A DNA stretch of 64,000 nucleotides from Bdellovibrio bacteriovorus HD100. GTDB taxonomy: Bacteria > Bdellovibrionota > Bdellovibrionia > Bdellovibrionales > Bdellovibrionaceae. Below are positions 53,519-62,529 of the stretch, in pieces. Below the pieces are notes generated by a model, which saw only the letters and a program-made list of their open reading frames with translations, had not been told where the DNA came from and did not search any database. A program made the position numbers and the translations under genes. How positions within the stretch are numbered: position 1 is the first letter of the stretch; each line of letters starts with the position of its first letter. The stretch covers positions 2,480,001 to 2,544,000 of the forward strand of contig NC_005363.1 of the NCBI RefSeq assembly GCF_000196175.1, read 5' to 3'.

Positions 53519-54841
53519 ATGGTTTCCCGGACTCATAAGATACTAGCATCTGTGGCTGTTGCCGGATTCATTGCGGGCTGTGCCAGCAAACCACCCAACG
53601 TGCAGTCGATCTCTTCCAGTGCCAATCCCACGGCCGAGATTGAAAAAACCGAAGCCATGATCAACGAGGCCCGATCCAAACAGATCGATGTGCTGTCGCC
53701 AGAGAATTTCACCGACGCCACCAAAGCACTGGACAAAGCAAAACAGAAAAAAGACAAAGACAAGCCGAATGCTGAAATTCTGGAACAGGTGGCCTACTCA
53801 CGCGCGTGGTTGAACGAAGCCAACACCCGTGCCGAGATCGCCCGTACATCGATGCACCAAATCACTGATGCCCGCGAAGGTGCCATGAAAGCCGGCGCCC
53901 CTAAACTGTATCCTAAAGAATGGGAAAAGGCCGGCAAGGATCTGGAAAAAATCACAGTGGCAATTGAAAAAGGCAACCTGAGTCCCGCTGACAAACGCGG
54001 TGAAGAAATCGTCAGTCGCTATCGTGACCTTGAACTCAAATCTGTGACCAAAGCCTATCTGGGAACAGCCAAAGACAATCTGGACACGGCGAAAAAGGCC
54101 GGTGCCGACAAAAGTGCACCGAAGTCCTTTGGCATGGCTGCGATGAAGTATGAAAATGCGGAAAAGCTGATCAAAGCAGATCCCCGCAATGCACCCGTGA
54201 TCGCACGGGCTTCACAGGATGCCACCCGGGAATCCCAACATCTGATGGAGGTCACCCGCAAAGTCAACGCCGGGAACTCTGAAGAACTGGTGCTGATGGC
54301 TGAACGTCAGCAGCGCACGATCTCCAACTTGCGCAGCGAATACTCCAGCACTGAACAAGAATTGCAAACGGTGCAATCCGAAGCGGAACGGCAGCGCATG
54401 GAGCTGGAAAAGCAGCAGACACTGCTGAACCGCGCCCAGGCCCTGCGCAGTCAGTTGAAACCCAATGAAGCGGAAGTCTTCACGGAAAACGGCAAGCTGA
54501 TGGTGCGCCTGAAAGGCCTGCAATTCCCTACCGCCCAATCCAATCTGGGACCTAAAAACCAGGCTTTGCTGAAAAAGGTGGAAGGCGCTTTAGCCGGAGT
54601 GACTCCGAAGAAAGTGATCATCGAGGGCCACACTGATAATGTCGGCAGCGCAGAAGCCAACCGCATATTGTCTGAAAAACGTGCGCAATCCGTTGAAAAC
54701 TTCCTGGTTTCCCAGGGAACTCTGCCAGCAGAAAAAGTGGAGTCCGTGGGAATGGGTTATGACAATCCTGTTGGCAACAACAACACGGCCGCAGGACGAG
54801 CACAAAATCGTCGTATTGATCTTGTGATCGAAACCGAGTAG
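53519..54841 (+). CDS. OmpA-family lipoprotein with DUF4398-like helical region
   Basis: 440 residues. Lipobox GCAS follows a short signal (Cys21). The middle 280 residues are helical with repeated Asp/Ala/Lys-rich coiled coils (DATKALDKAKQKKDKDK; EQQRTISNLR-like region before QLKPNEAE), resembling DUF4398. The C-terminal 120 residues are an OmpA peptidoglycan-binding domain: FPTAQSNLGPKNQALLKKV, VIIEGHTDNVGSAEANRILSEKRAQSVENFLV and NRRIDLVIE. It anchors the outer membrane to the wall. RBS GAAGGAGGCG is close to the start; a small CsbD-like gene follows 9 bases later. Confidence 0.9.
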   Translation: MVSRTHKILASVAVAGFIAGCASKPPNVQSISSSANPTAEIEKTEAMINEARSKQIDVLSPENFTDATKALDKAKQKKDKDKPNAEILEQVAYSRAWLNEANTRAEIARTSMHQITDAREGAMKAGAPKLYPKEWEKAGKDLEKITVAIEKGNLSPADKRGEEIVSRYRDLELKSVTKAYLGTAKDNLDTAKKAGADKSAPKSFGMAAMKYENAEKLIKADPRNAPVIARASQDATRESQHLMEVTRKVNAGNSEELVLMAERQQRTISNLRSEYSSTEQELQTVQSEAERQRMELEKQQTLLNRAQALRSQLKPNEAEVFTENGKLMVRLKGLQFPTAQSNLGPKNQALLKKVEGALAGVTPKKVIIEGHTDNVGSAEANRILSEKRAQSVENFLVSQGTLPAEKVESVGMGYDNPVGNNNTAAGRAQNRRIDLVIETE

Positions 54842-54850
54842 GAGGTGCAT

Positions 54851-55174
54851 ATGGCATCACAAATTCCTGGTCAAGGCTGGCAGGAACTGAAACGGGAGCT
54901 CATGCAAAAATGGCGTGAGCTTTCGGAGAATGACCTTGAAAACACCAAGGGCAATGCCCAGTCTATCGTCGATCTTCTGGAACGCAAAGTGGGAATGGCC
55001 ATCGACGAAGCCAGCGAAAAGTTCGCTGAAATCGCATCGCACTATCACCTGTACGATGAACCCGAGGAAAAGCCCGTGAAGGCTGACGCAGAAAAGAAAG
55101 AGCGTGTGATGGAGCTTAAACCAAAAGCTCCGGCGAACCGTGACCGCAAACCAAAAGATGATTTCCTGGGATGA
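54851..55174 (+). CDS. CsbD-like small protein
   Basis: 107 residues from the ATG at 54851 (GGAGG 5 bases upstream; a GTG at 54845 is inside that RBS). The N-terminal half, GQGWQELKRELMQKWRELSENDLENTKG and LLERKVGMAID, resembles the CsbD family of stress-linked small proteins. The C-terminal half is charged and disordered (PEEKPVKADAEKKERV). It follows the OmpA lipoprotein and is presumably co-transcribed. Confidence 0.75.
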   Translation: MASQIPGQGWQELKRELMQKWRELSENDLENTKGNAQSIVDLLERKVGMAIDEASEKFAEIASHYHLYDEPEEKPVKADAEKKERVMELKPKAPANRDRKPKDDFLG

Positions 55175-55202
55175 GACCCTGCTCACCCACCGGAGGCTTG
55201 AT

Positions 55203-55880
55203 TCAAAGACTTTGTTCTTTCGAATCAGGCCCCGCTTTTTCCCGCACCACATTGACAAAAGAGCATGGCACCGAAGTCACCACATGAGGCTCGGACTGCA
55301 CCTTGTGAATCAGCTCCAGCATATCCGGTGAACCGCGGTTTTTTCGCACAAACACCATCCATCCAGATTCTTTTAACTGTTCAAAAACCTTCTGCGGAAA
55401 CTCGGAAGACCCAGCGGTGAAAATGACCCGGTCGTAGGGGGCATTGGCCGCATCCCCCTCAAAGCCGTCTCCGGCCTTGACAAGCACCTGAGGCAAATTG
55501 CGTTCACGCAGAATCTTTTGGGCCCGCTCTGCCAGTTCAGCAATCACTTCAACGGAAACCACCTTGCCTGCGGCCCCGACAATTTCAGCCATCATAGCCG
55601 TGTTCCATCCACTGCCGGTTCCCAGCTCGAACACCTTTTGACCAGGACCCAGCTTCAAAAGATCCAGAATGCGCAGAACAAAACTGGGTTGTGAGATGGT
55701 GGACACATAAGGAGGATTGTTGAAAAGCACCAGCGGATGATCTTCGTAGGCTTCTTCCACTGTGTATTCCGGCACGAATAAATGGCGGGGTTGACTGTAA
55801 AAAGCCTCCACCACTTTTTCAGACAGTGGCAGTGCGCGCTTCAAGACACTTTGTTGATAGTGTTCCAATGACAAGCCCAT
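55203..55880 (-). CDS. pcm: Protein-L-isoaspartate O-methyltransferase
   Basis: 225 residues from the ATG at 55880; the frame extends to 55925 but the added 15 residues look non-native. Pcm motifs: YSQPRHLFVPEY, the active-site segment STISQPSFVLRIL, the SAM-binding VFELGTGSGWNTAMMAE and YDRVIFTAGSSEFP. It repairs isoaspartyl damage in proteins. It is divergent from oxyR with only 43 bases between, sharing a control region that contains the palindrome AAGCTTGCAAGCTT. Confidence 0.87.
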   Translation of the reverse strand: MGLSLEHYQQSVLKRALPLSEKVVEAFYSQPRHLFVPEYTVEEAYEDHPLVLFNNPPYVSTISQPSFVLRILDLLKLGPGQKVFELGTGSGWNTAMMAEIVGAAGKVVSVEVIAELAERAQKILRERNLPQVLVKAGDGFEGDAANAPYDRVIFTAGSSEFPQKVFEQLKESGWMVFVRKNRGSPDMLELIHKVQSEPHVVTSVPCSFVNVVREKAGPDSKEQSL

Positions 55881-55884
55881 GATT

Positions 55885-55898
55885 AAGCTTGCAAGCTT
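55885..55898. promoter_or_regulatory. Palindrome between pcm and oxyR
   Basis: AAGCTTGCAAGCTT is a perfect 14-base palindrome, and GCAAGCTT recurs at 55911-55918. It lies just before the pcm start. It could be an operator or part of a hairpin; the regulator is unknown. Confidence 0.4.
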
Positions 55899-55923
55899 TT
55901 TTCCTGAACGGCAAGCTTGTATC

Positions 55924-56880
55924 ATGACACTGACTCAACTCGAATACATTCTTGCCGTCGCCGACACAGGCAGCTTCAGCCACGCTGCCCGCCAATGCCA
56001 TGTCACTCAACCCACGCTGAGCATGCAAATTCAAAAGCTGGAAGAGGAACTGGGTGTGATTCTTTTTGATCGCACCAAACAACCCATCCGCCCCACCTCG
56101 GTCGGCGAAGAGGTCCTGCAGCAGGCCCGCCTGGTGGTCAAAGGTTCGCAGCACTTGAAAGAGATTGTGGATGATGCCAAGGGATCTCTGCGCGGCGAAC
56201 TGCGCATTGGAATCATCCCAACACTGGCACCATATTTGTTGCCGCTGTTTTTAAAAAAAATCAAGGACGCCCACAGCCGCCTGCATCTGACTTTCGAAGA
56301 GCTGCAGACCGAGGTGATGATTGAGAAGATCCGCAATCACAGTCTGGATCTTGGCATCGTCGTCACCCCGATTGATGATCTGAACATTGCCAATCACGTT
56401 TTGTTCTATGAGCCGTTCAATGTCTATCTGTCCAAGGGCCATCCGCTGCTGACACAGAAAACTCTCGACGAAAAAGACCTGTCTTCGGAAGACGTGCTGT
56501 TGCTGAATGAAGGCCACTGCTTCCGCGAGCAAAGCCTGTCCCTGTGCCGCAACAAAAAAGTCCCGGCGGCGATGGAGCGCAGTTTTTCTTTTGAAAGCGG
56601 CAGTCTTGAGACACTGAAAAAACTTGTCGATCAGGGCGAAAGCTTCACCCTGCTGCCTTATCTTGCCGCGATGGATGTCCAGGACAAAAAACGCCTTAGA
56701 CCCTTCTCCGACCCTGTCCCAACCCGGGAAGTGAGCCTGGTGCATGGGCCTCACTTCCAACGAAAGGCTCTTTTAAAAGCCCTCATTGAAACCATAAAGA
56801 GAAACCTGCCCGAAGGACTGTCCTCCACGCGAAGTAAAAACCAGTTGAAAATCGACAACCCTTTAGGTTATCTCAAATAG
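55924..56880 (+). CDS. oxyR: Hydrogen-peroxide-sensing LysR-type regulator OxyR
   Basis: 318 residues from the ATG at 55924. N-terminal winged HTH (MTLTQLEYILAVADTGSFSHAARQCHVTQPTLSMQIQKLE) and the LysR effector domain. The two redox cysteines fall exactly at Cys199 and Cys208 (EGHCFREQSLSLCR), as in E. coli OxyR, so peroxide sensing by disulfide formation is very likely. An OxyR-type site lies directly after the gene, upstream of dps. Confidence 0.94.
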   Translation: MTLTQLEYILAVADTGSFSHAARQCHVTQPTLSMQIQKLEEELGVILFDRTKQPIRPTSVGEEVLQQARLVVKGSQHLKEIVDDAKGSLRGELRIGIIPTLAPYLLPLFLKKIKDAHSRLHLTFEELQTEVMIEKIRNHSLDLGIVVTPIDDLNIANHVLFYEPFNVYLSKGHPLLTQKTLDEKDLSSEDVLLLNEGHCFREQSLSLCRNKKVPAAMERSFSFESGSLETLKKLVDQGESFTLLPYLAAMDVQDKKRLRPFSDPVPTREVSLVHGPHFQRKALLKALIETIKRNLPEGLSSTRSKNQLKIDNPLGYLK

Positions 56881-56895
56881 TTTTCATCTATGCCT

Positions 56896-56932
56896 CTAGA
56901 CAGCATATAGACATTATCTATAGGTCCTATAG
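56896..56932. promoter_or_regulatory. OxyR binding site upstream of dps
   Basis: Four tetranucleotides with strict 7-base spacing: CTAG (56896), ATAG (56907), CTAT (56918), ATAG (56929). This is the OxyR pattern ATAG-N7-CTAT-N7-ATAG-N7-CTAT in shifted register, with one base off. It is about 100 bases before the dps start. Confidence 0.75.
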
Positions 56933-57034
56933 AAAAAGAGAACTGTTCACCTCCCCCCTGCAGGCTTATCCTGAAGTCAGGCAAGAGCGGGGTTCCCCCC
57001 AGGGACCCCTCTGACAGTGACAAGGAGGAATATT

Positions 57035-57541
57035 ATGAGATCACAAAACGCCCATTCCCTGAACGAAAGCAAATCCACAACCAATCTGAAATCCGTTGAA
57101 ACCAGTTCGGACGCAGTGATTGAGACTTTGAAAAAATCTTTGGCCGATGAATATCTGCTGCAACTTAAGACCCAGAACTTCCACTGGAACGTGGAAGGAC
57201 CTTTGTTCTTTTCTTTGCACAAATTGTTTGAAGAACAATACGGTCAGCTGGCCGAGTACGTCGATCGCACGGCGGAAGTCCTCCGCGCTTTGAAAACCAA
57301 AGCTCCGGGCAGCTTCAAAGAATTCCGCGAGTTGTCCTCCATCCAGGAGGCTTCTGACAAAATGAGCGCGAACCAGATGATCGAAATGCTCAGCCAGGAT
57401 CACACAAACCTGGCCATCGCTCTGAAATCCCGACTGGAAACAGCCGAGGACGCGGAAGAAACCAGTGCCGTGACTTTGTACGAGGATCTGATCGGCTTCC
57501 ACGAAAAAGCCGCTTGGATGATCCGCAGTCATAAATCCTGA
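57035..57541 (+). CDS. dps: Dps-family ferritin-like DNA-protection protein
   Basis: 168 residues from the ATG at 57035 (AAGGAGG 7 bases upstream). The ferroxidase-centre motif LKTQNFHWNVEGPLFFSLHKLFEEQYGQLAEYVDRTAE is intact (His, Asp and Glu positions). The N-terminus is polar and basic, suited to DNA binding. Dps oxidises iron with peroxide and shields DNA. Its position after oxyR and the OxyR site indicates peroxide induction. A ZIP transporter gene follows. Confidence 0.93.
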   Translation: MRSQNAHSLNESKSTTNLKSVETSSDAVIETLKKSLADEYLLQLKTQNFHWNVEGPLFFSLHKLFEEQYGQLAEYVDRTAEVLRALKTKAPGSFKEFRELSSIQEASDKMSANQMIEMLSQDHTNLAIALKSRLETAEDAEETSAVTLYEDLIGFHEKAAWMIRSHKS

Positions 57542-57575
57542 TCCCGATTGATATTATCGAGAAAGGATGCAGAAC

Positions 57576-58322
57576 ATGGGCAGCGCACTGATGGGACTAC
57601 TGGCAGGAGGAATCACCGGGCTTTCAACGATGCTCGGTGCTCTTCCCATTTTGAAAAACAAAACCACCGGCTGGAATCCTTGGCGCAGTCTGAATCTGGA
57701 TTTCGCCATCGGGATGATGCTGGCGGCGGCCGCCTTTAATCTGATCGGGCCTGCTTACTCAAGCACACACAGCTCCTTCGGGGTGTCTCTTGCCCTGGCG
57801 CTCGGTGTGGCTTCCATCTATGGACTGAGCCATCTGATTCATAGAGTGTCGCCCTCCGAATGGTCTGTTCATCGAAGAGCCTGGCTATTCGTGACAGCCA
57901 TGATGCTGCACAATCTCCCCGAAGGTTTGGCTTCGGGAGCTGCGCTGAGCGCTGATACCATTTCCGCCGCCAACGGCTGGACCGTGGTGGGTGCCATCGT
58001 CTTTCAAAACTTCCCTGAAGGTCTGGCCACCGCTGCGGCTTTCCTTTCTATCGGCATGTCCCGCAAAGTGGCCTTTTTTGGCGCGGCCCTGACCGGCGTG
58101 ATGGAGATTCTGGGTGGTGCCTTGGGAGGCATCTTCACCGGCATCACTTCCGCATCCCTGCCTTTCATTCTGGCCTTTGCCGGTGGTGCGATGATCAGCG
58201 TGACCCTGGAAGAGATCTTCGCCAAGATGAAAGAAACCCGCATGACTTATTTGTGGCAAAAACAGTTCGTCGCCGGCGCCCTGTCCGTCATTGTAATGAA
58301 CTGGATCATCAGTCAGTCTTAA
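57576..58322 (+). CDS. ZIP-family metal transporter
   Basis: 248 residues from the ATG at 57576; the ATG at 57567 touches the GAAAGG RBS and is less likely. About eight membrane helices. The ZIP metal path is readable: MLHNLPEGLASGAAL in helix 4 and FQNFPEGLATAAAFL in helix 5, with the Glu in GVMEILGG. ZupT-like importers take up zinc, iron or manganese. After oxyR and dps, iron or manganese homeostasis under oxidative stress is a reasonable guess. Confidence 0.88.
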   Translation: MGSALMGLLAGGITGLSTMLGALPILKNKTTGWNPWRSLNLDFAIGMMLAAAAFNLIGPAYSSTHSSFGVSLALALGVASIYGLSHLIHRVSPSEWSVHRRAWLFVTAMMLHNLPEGLASGAALSADTISAANGWTVVGAIVFQNFPEGLATAAAFLSIGMSRKVAFFGAALTGVMEILGGALGGIFTGITSASLPFILAFAGGAMISVTLEEIFAKMKETRMTYLWQKQFVAGALSVIVMNWIISQS

Positions 58323-58344
58323 GATGTTTCAAGTTGAAACATCT
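58322..58344. promoter_or_regulatory. Perfect 23-base palindrome, NsrR-like operator candidate
   Basis: Arms AGATGTTTCAA and TTGAAACATCT flank a central G. The half-site AAGATGTTTC resembles the NsrR half-site AAGATGYTTT, but the spacing is 12-1-12 rather than 11-1-11. No T run follows, so it is not a good terminator, although it touches the ZIP stop codon. It lies 88 bases before the chemoreceptor start. Confidence 0.5.
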
Positions 58345-58366
58345 CATATGAATAATAATTTATTTT

Positions 58367-58380
58367 ATGATCTGCATCAT
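58367..58380. promoter_or_regulatory. FNR/DNR-type box upstream of the haem chemoreceptor
   Basis: ATGATCTGCATCAT keeps the TGAT-N4-ATCA core. It is 52 bases before the TTG start at 58433. Confidence 0.7.
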
Positions 58381-58432
58381 CATTCCTGCCCGCCCCCCCT
58401 GCTTACACTGAAGGGGCACAGGAGGTGTGTGC

Positions 58433-59965
58433 TTGAAGCTGATAACAAAAATTATTGCGATCGTTTCTCTTGCGGCAGTTGTCTCAGTCATCGCAGCCAC
58501 CCAGGTTTCCCGAACGGAAGTCCACGACCAGGGTGAAAGGGATCTTGTCGACAAGAGCCGTGCCATTCTGGATCAGCTCGAGGGCACACGCGACTATGTG
58601 GCGTCGCAAGGCGGACTGGCTGATTACATCAATGATATCGGCCGCCGTCACCCCGATGGAAATGTGCCCAAAGAACTCAAAATGAACATTCTGCGCCGGG
58701 TGCCCATCTTTGCCTCTATCAAAGTGGGCCAGGAACAGTCCGAACGAAGTGGTTACAACTTCCGGGTCTTTTCACCAGAACCCCGCCGCGAGGAAAACCA
58801 GGCCAAGACGGATGAAATGCTGATCTACAACCGCTTTCTTAACGAACCCGGCCTGAAAGAGATCGTGTCCAGCACCGATGACTCGGTGATCGTCTATCGC
58901 CCCGTGCGCCTCTCGGAAAAACAAGGATGCCTGATCTGCCACGGCCACCCTTCACAAAGCCCCTTTGGCAATGGCAAAGATGTGCTCGGCTACGACATGG
59001 AAAACTGGGGGGATGGAAAACTTCATGGGGTCTTTGCCATTACCAGCAGCATGGCTTCGGCCAATGCCGCCAGCAGTGATTCTGTGAACAAAATTCTGCT
59101 GTATTCTTTCGCCGGCCTGATTCTGAGTGTTCTCCTGGCCTGGACCGTACTGCGAAAACCACTGGAAAATCTGCGCACCGCAGTTTCCAACATTAAAACA
59201 TCCAGCTCTCACCTTTCAGCCACCAGCTCTGAAATCTCCAACGCCTCTCAAGGACTGAGTTCTTCCGCCACCGAAGCGGCGGCAGCCCTGGAGGAAACAT
59301 CAGCCTCAATTGAAGAGCTGACAAGCATGGTAAAGATGAATTCTGACAACGCCCAAAATGCCCGCCTGCTGTCCACGTCTGCCATGGAGGCTGCGGCCCG
59401 GGGTGAACAAAACATGCAGGAACTGATCTCCTCAATGCAGACCGTCTCGGTCACCGCCAAAAAAGTGCAGGAGATCACCGGCCTGATTGACGACATTGCC
59501 TTCCAGACAAACTTACTGGCCTTGAACGCCGCCGTGGAGGCCGCCCGCGCTGGAGAAAACGGACGGGGCTTCTCGGTGGTGGCCGAAGCCGTGCGCCAGC
59601 TGGCCCTGAAGTCAGCGCAATCAGCCAAAGAAATCTCGACTCTGATTTCTGATAGCGTCAGCCAGATCGAAGTCAGCTATAAAACAGCTCTGCAGGGCGG
59701 AAAAACTTTGCAGGTGATTTTACAGGAGTCACAGAAAGTTTCGGCACTGAACAATGAAATTGCCCAAGCCAGCGCCGAACAATCCACTGGCATCGACCAG
59801 ATTTCCCGGGCGCTGCACGATCTGGACAAAGTCACTCAGAACAATGCCGCCTCCTCCGAAGAGACGGCCGCGGCCTCGGTGGAGTTGTCAAATCAGTCCC
59901 AGCAGCTCGACAGCATGGTGGAGTCCGTTGAAGTCGTGCTGAACGGACACCCCAAAGCCAGCTAA
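58433..59965 (+). CDS. Methyl-accepting chemotaxis protein with haem-binding (Tll0287/DUF3365-like) sensor
   Basis: 510 residues with a TTG start at 58433, chosen because GGAGG at 58421-58425 lies 7 bases upstream; a GTG at 58427 is too close. A membrane helix (about 3-22) precedes a periplasmic domain with the c-type haem motif [12 protein letters not shown] near residue 165, after [12 protein letters not shown], as in Tll0287-like sensor domains. A second helix near 220, then the signalling coil with [23 protein letters not shown] and [15 protein letters not shown]. It probably senses oxygen, NO or redox state. The FNR box upstream ties it to the respiration island. Confidence 0.9.
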   Translation: MKLITKIIAIVSLAAVVSVIAATQVSRTEVHDQGERDLVDKSRAILDQLEGTRDYVASQGGLADYINDIGRRHPDGNVPKELKMNILRRVPIFASIKVGQEQSERSGYNFRVFSPEPRREENQAKTDEMLIYNRFLNEPGLKEIVSSTDDSVIVYRPVRLSEKQGCLICHGHPSQSPFGNGKDVLGYDMENWGDGKLHGVFAITSSMASANAASSDSVNKILLYSFAGLILSVLLAWTVLRKPLENLRTAVSNIKTSSSHLSATSSEISNASQGLSSSATEAAAALEETSASIEELTSMVKMNSDNAQNARLLSTSAMEAAARGEQNMQELISSMQTVSVTAKKVQEITGLIDDIAFQTNLLALNAAVEAARAGENGRGFSVVAEAVRQLALKSAQSAKEISTLISDSVSQIEVSYKTALQGGKTLQVILQESQKVSALNNEIAQASAEQSTGIDQISRALHDLDKVTQNNAASSEETAAASVELSNQSQQLDSMVESVEVVLNGHPKAS

Positions 59966-60004
59966 AGGATGGACAGGGGCGACGGGTCACGCTAGGCTTT
60001 TGGC

Positions 60005-61189
60005 ATGACACTAACAGCATTTCAAACCGTCGCCCTGGCAGCTCTGGTCGTTTATTTCGGCCGGTACATTAAAAGCAAGATCCATGTTCTGGATAAATAC
60101 AATCTTCCGTCTCCGGTGATTGGCGGCTTTCTTGTCGCTGTGGTGATTTCAGTCCTGAAGGCCCAAGGCCTTTTTGTGCTGCAGTTCAACAAAGCATTTG
60201 AAGAAGCCCTGATGATCACCTTCTTCACTTCAGTTGGTTATTCGGCGTCTGTTCGGCTGCTGAAGGAAGGCGGTCGCGCCGTTGTGTTCTTCCTGCTTCT
60301 GACCATCGGCGGACTGCTGGTGCAGATCGTGGCCGGAATCGGTCTGGCAAAAATGATGGGCGAACATCCTTTGATGGGGGTTCTGACCGGAGCCGTCTCT
60401 TTAACCGGAGGCCCGGGCACGGCCTTGGCATTCGGTCCGGTCTTTGAGGCCGCTGGAGTCGAAGGGGCTTCTGTGATTGGTGTGACCACCGCCATGGGTG
60501 GCATTGTGCTGGGAGGACTGATCGGGACACCACTGGCGACCTATCTTATCAACAAAAAGAAACTCAAACACCCGGTCGACCACGACCGCGGAGCACAACA
60601 CGAGTCCATGATGCTGAAGTCCTTCGCGGGTCGCGATCTGCTGATGCATCTTTTGGCACTGACCCTGATTATGGGAATCGGCACCACGATCAGTTCATGG
60701 ATCAGCTCCCTGCAGATCACACTGCCCATCTATATTGGTTCGATGGTGGTGGCGGCCCTCTTCCGCAATATCGAGGACATCAAACCGGTCTTTAAAATCT
60801 CTCCGGAATGGATTGAAGAAATCGGCTCTGTCGCCCTGACCCTTTTCATTGCCATGGCCATCATGAGTCTGCGCCTGGAGGAACTGAAAAACGCCGCCCT
60901 GCCTATTCTGGTATTCCTGACCGTGCAGGCGATCCTGGTGGCGGTCACGGCCCTGGGGCCTGTGTTCTGGGTTGGAGGCAAGGACTATGAAGCGTCCGTG
61001 ATGAGTGCCGGATACGTCGGTTTTATGATGGGAACCACTGCCAATGCCATGGCCAACATGCATTCACTCAGTCAGCGCTACGGCCACGCTTACAAAGCCT
61101 TCCTGGTCGTGCCACTGGTGGGATCCTGCTTTATTGACTTCATAAATGCAGCCCTGGTCACTTTCTGCATCAATATGTTTGGAAATTAA
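60005..61189 (+). CDS. gltS: Sodium/glutamate symporter
   Basis: 394 residues, the usual GltS length, with about 10 membrane helices in two inverted halves. Typical sequences: TLTAFQTVALAALVVYFGRYIK, LPSPVIGGFLVA, GVLTGAVSLTGGPGTALAFGPVFE, and AGYVGFMMGTTANAMANMHSL in the second half. It imports glutamate with sodium. It follows the haem chemoreceptor by 39 bases and ends in a strong terminator. Confidence 0.94.
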   Translation: MTLTAFQTVALAALVVYFGRYIKSKIHVLDKYNLPSPVIGGFLVAVVISVLKAQGLFVLQFNKAFEEALMITFFTSVGYSASVRLLKEGGRAVVFFLLLTIGGLLVQIVAGIGLAKMMGEHPLMGVLTGAVSLTGGPGTALAFGPVFEAAGVEGASVIGVTTAMGGIVLGGLIGTPLATYLINKKKLKHPVDHDRGAQHESMMLKSFAGRDLLMHLLALTLIMGIGTTISSWISSLQITLPIYIGSMVVAALFRNIEDIKPVFKISPEWIEEIGSVALTLFIAMAIMSLRLEELKNAALPILVFLTVQAILVAVTALGPVFWVGGKDYEASVMSAGYVGFMMGTTANAMANMHSLSQRYGHAYKAFLVVPLVGSCFIDFINAALVTFCINMFGN

Positions 61190-61215
61190 GTCAGCTATTG
61201 TCCCGTTTAAAAACA

Positions 61216-61250
61216 AAAAAAGCCCGCTGTTTGCAGCGGGCTTTTTTTTG
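61216..61250. terminator. Two-way Rho-independent terminator
   Basis: Stem GCCCGCTG/CAGCGGGC with loop TTTG, flanked by A7 on the left and T8 on the right. It ends gltS on the plus strand and the 61264 gene on the minus strand. Confidence 0.95.
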
Positions 61251-61263
61251 ATCTTCTTAAAAC

Positions 61264-62529
61264 CTACTGGGGAAATCCGCAGCGGGACTTCAAGGACTCA
61301 TAGATGCGACCGTCCAAAGCTAAACCAAAGGTGTCATGTCCGGACTGAGCCACAATAACCCCTTCACCAGTGGAATCACGGATCCAGCTGCGCTGATGAT
61401 CCGCATAGTAGTTGCCGATGCAAACCTGGGAAGGTTCTCCGCTTTGATAGAAGGTGACGTAGCCACCAGGACGAGTCGAGCGCAAACTGTAATCAACATG
61501 ATTCAATTCAAGCTGCAGGGTTTTAATCTGACTTAGCAGGCCCTGTTCATTATAAATCAATTCAGACGCCGTCGCCTGACCAATGGCTTCCTTCGAACGT
61601 AAAACAAATCCAGCGGAAGTGCAGCTCATCAAAATGTGCTTCACCTTCCCACTAGGCCAGAAAGTGATGACTCCGCCCCCACGCTCGGGAGCGTTTTCCT
61701 GGGCGGTTCCACAATGAACTGGCATGGGCCTCCCGCCCGGCCCATATAGATAGAAGGATCGCGCCAGAGTCGCCAACGTGACAATACCCATGTCATTGAA
61801 TGCAACTCTGTAGGACTGACCACGGCCCGCCTCCTGCCCGGAGTGCAGCAGAATGTGGTAACCATTTGCATCTGCCAACTGCAGACCGGATCTTTGCAAC
61901 AGATCAATGTACTGAGGCAAAGTCACATCACGCATCATGGTCGAATGCAGGAATCCGTTCATCAGACGAACCCCATTGGACGTCTGGAAGTTGTTTTCAG
62001 GCTGCAGACCTTCACGATAGATGAACTCATGCAACACCAGCGCCGAGCGCTGTGTGTTGGTCATGCGATCCCAAACATCCTTATTGAAATAATAGCGATG
62101 TCCCTTGATGCTGGGGCGTTTGTACTGAACGGCGCCCTGAACCAGAGTGCAACCCTTCGGCAAAGCCCCCCAACCGCGATCCGGGATGTCGGTAAACTCT
62201 GTGCCTTTCAGGAACAAAGCTTCACGATCAAAAGTCTCCAGGAACGAGTAGTACAAACTTGCACGGGTGGGATTGATATCCGCCAGACGGGCAATCATCT
62301 CGCGCAGGATTTTTTTGTACTCAATACCTTCAATGACATCCATTTCGAAAGTCTGAATCTCGCGGGCTTCAAACAGATCCAGCACTTCATACCGCTGACT
62401 TTCGAAGCGGTTTTCGCAATAGATCACACTGCCGCCGTTGCCCTTTTCATCGCCGCCGATAAATCCGGCATGGGCCAGCGACCCCGCGAAAGAAAAAAGA
62501 ATCAGAGGTAACAGGGACTTTTTGATCAT
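61264..62529 (-). CDS. Secreted protein of unknown function
   Basis: 421 residues with a signal peptide (MIKKSLLPLILFSFAGSLAHA). The mature start GNGGSVIYCENRFES and the later SALVLHEFIYREGL look like a recurrent pattern of Bdellovibrio secreted proteins; the His-Glu pair there recalls a zinc-peptidase but the HExxH motif is incomplete. C-terminal Cys (VHCGTA, SCTSAG, VCIGNY, SRCGFPQ) suggest disulfides. It overlaps the TIGR02147 regulator gene by 4 bases, which suggests a regulator-effector pair. Confidence 0.7.
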   Translation of the reverse strand: MIKKSLLPLILFSFAGSLAHAGFIGGDEKGNGGSVIYCENRFESQRYEVLDLFEAREIQTFEMDVIEGIEYKKILREMIARLADINPTRASLYYSFLETFDREALFLKGTEFTDIPDRGWGALPKGCTLVQGAVQYKRPSIKGHRYYFNKDVWDRMTNTQRSALVLHEFIYREGLQPENNFQTSNGVRLMNGFLHSTMMRDVTLPQYIDLLQRSGLQLADANGYHILLHSGQEAGRGQSYRVAFNDMGIVTLATLARSFYLYGPGGRPMPVHCGTAQENAPERGGGVITFWPSGKVKHILMSCTSAGFVLRSKEAIGQATASELIYNEQGLLSQIKTLQLELNHVDYSLRSTRPGGYVTFYQSGEPSQVCIGNYYADHQRSWIRDSTGEGVIVAQSGHDTFGLALDGRIYESLKSRCGFPQ

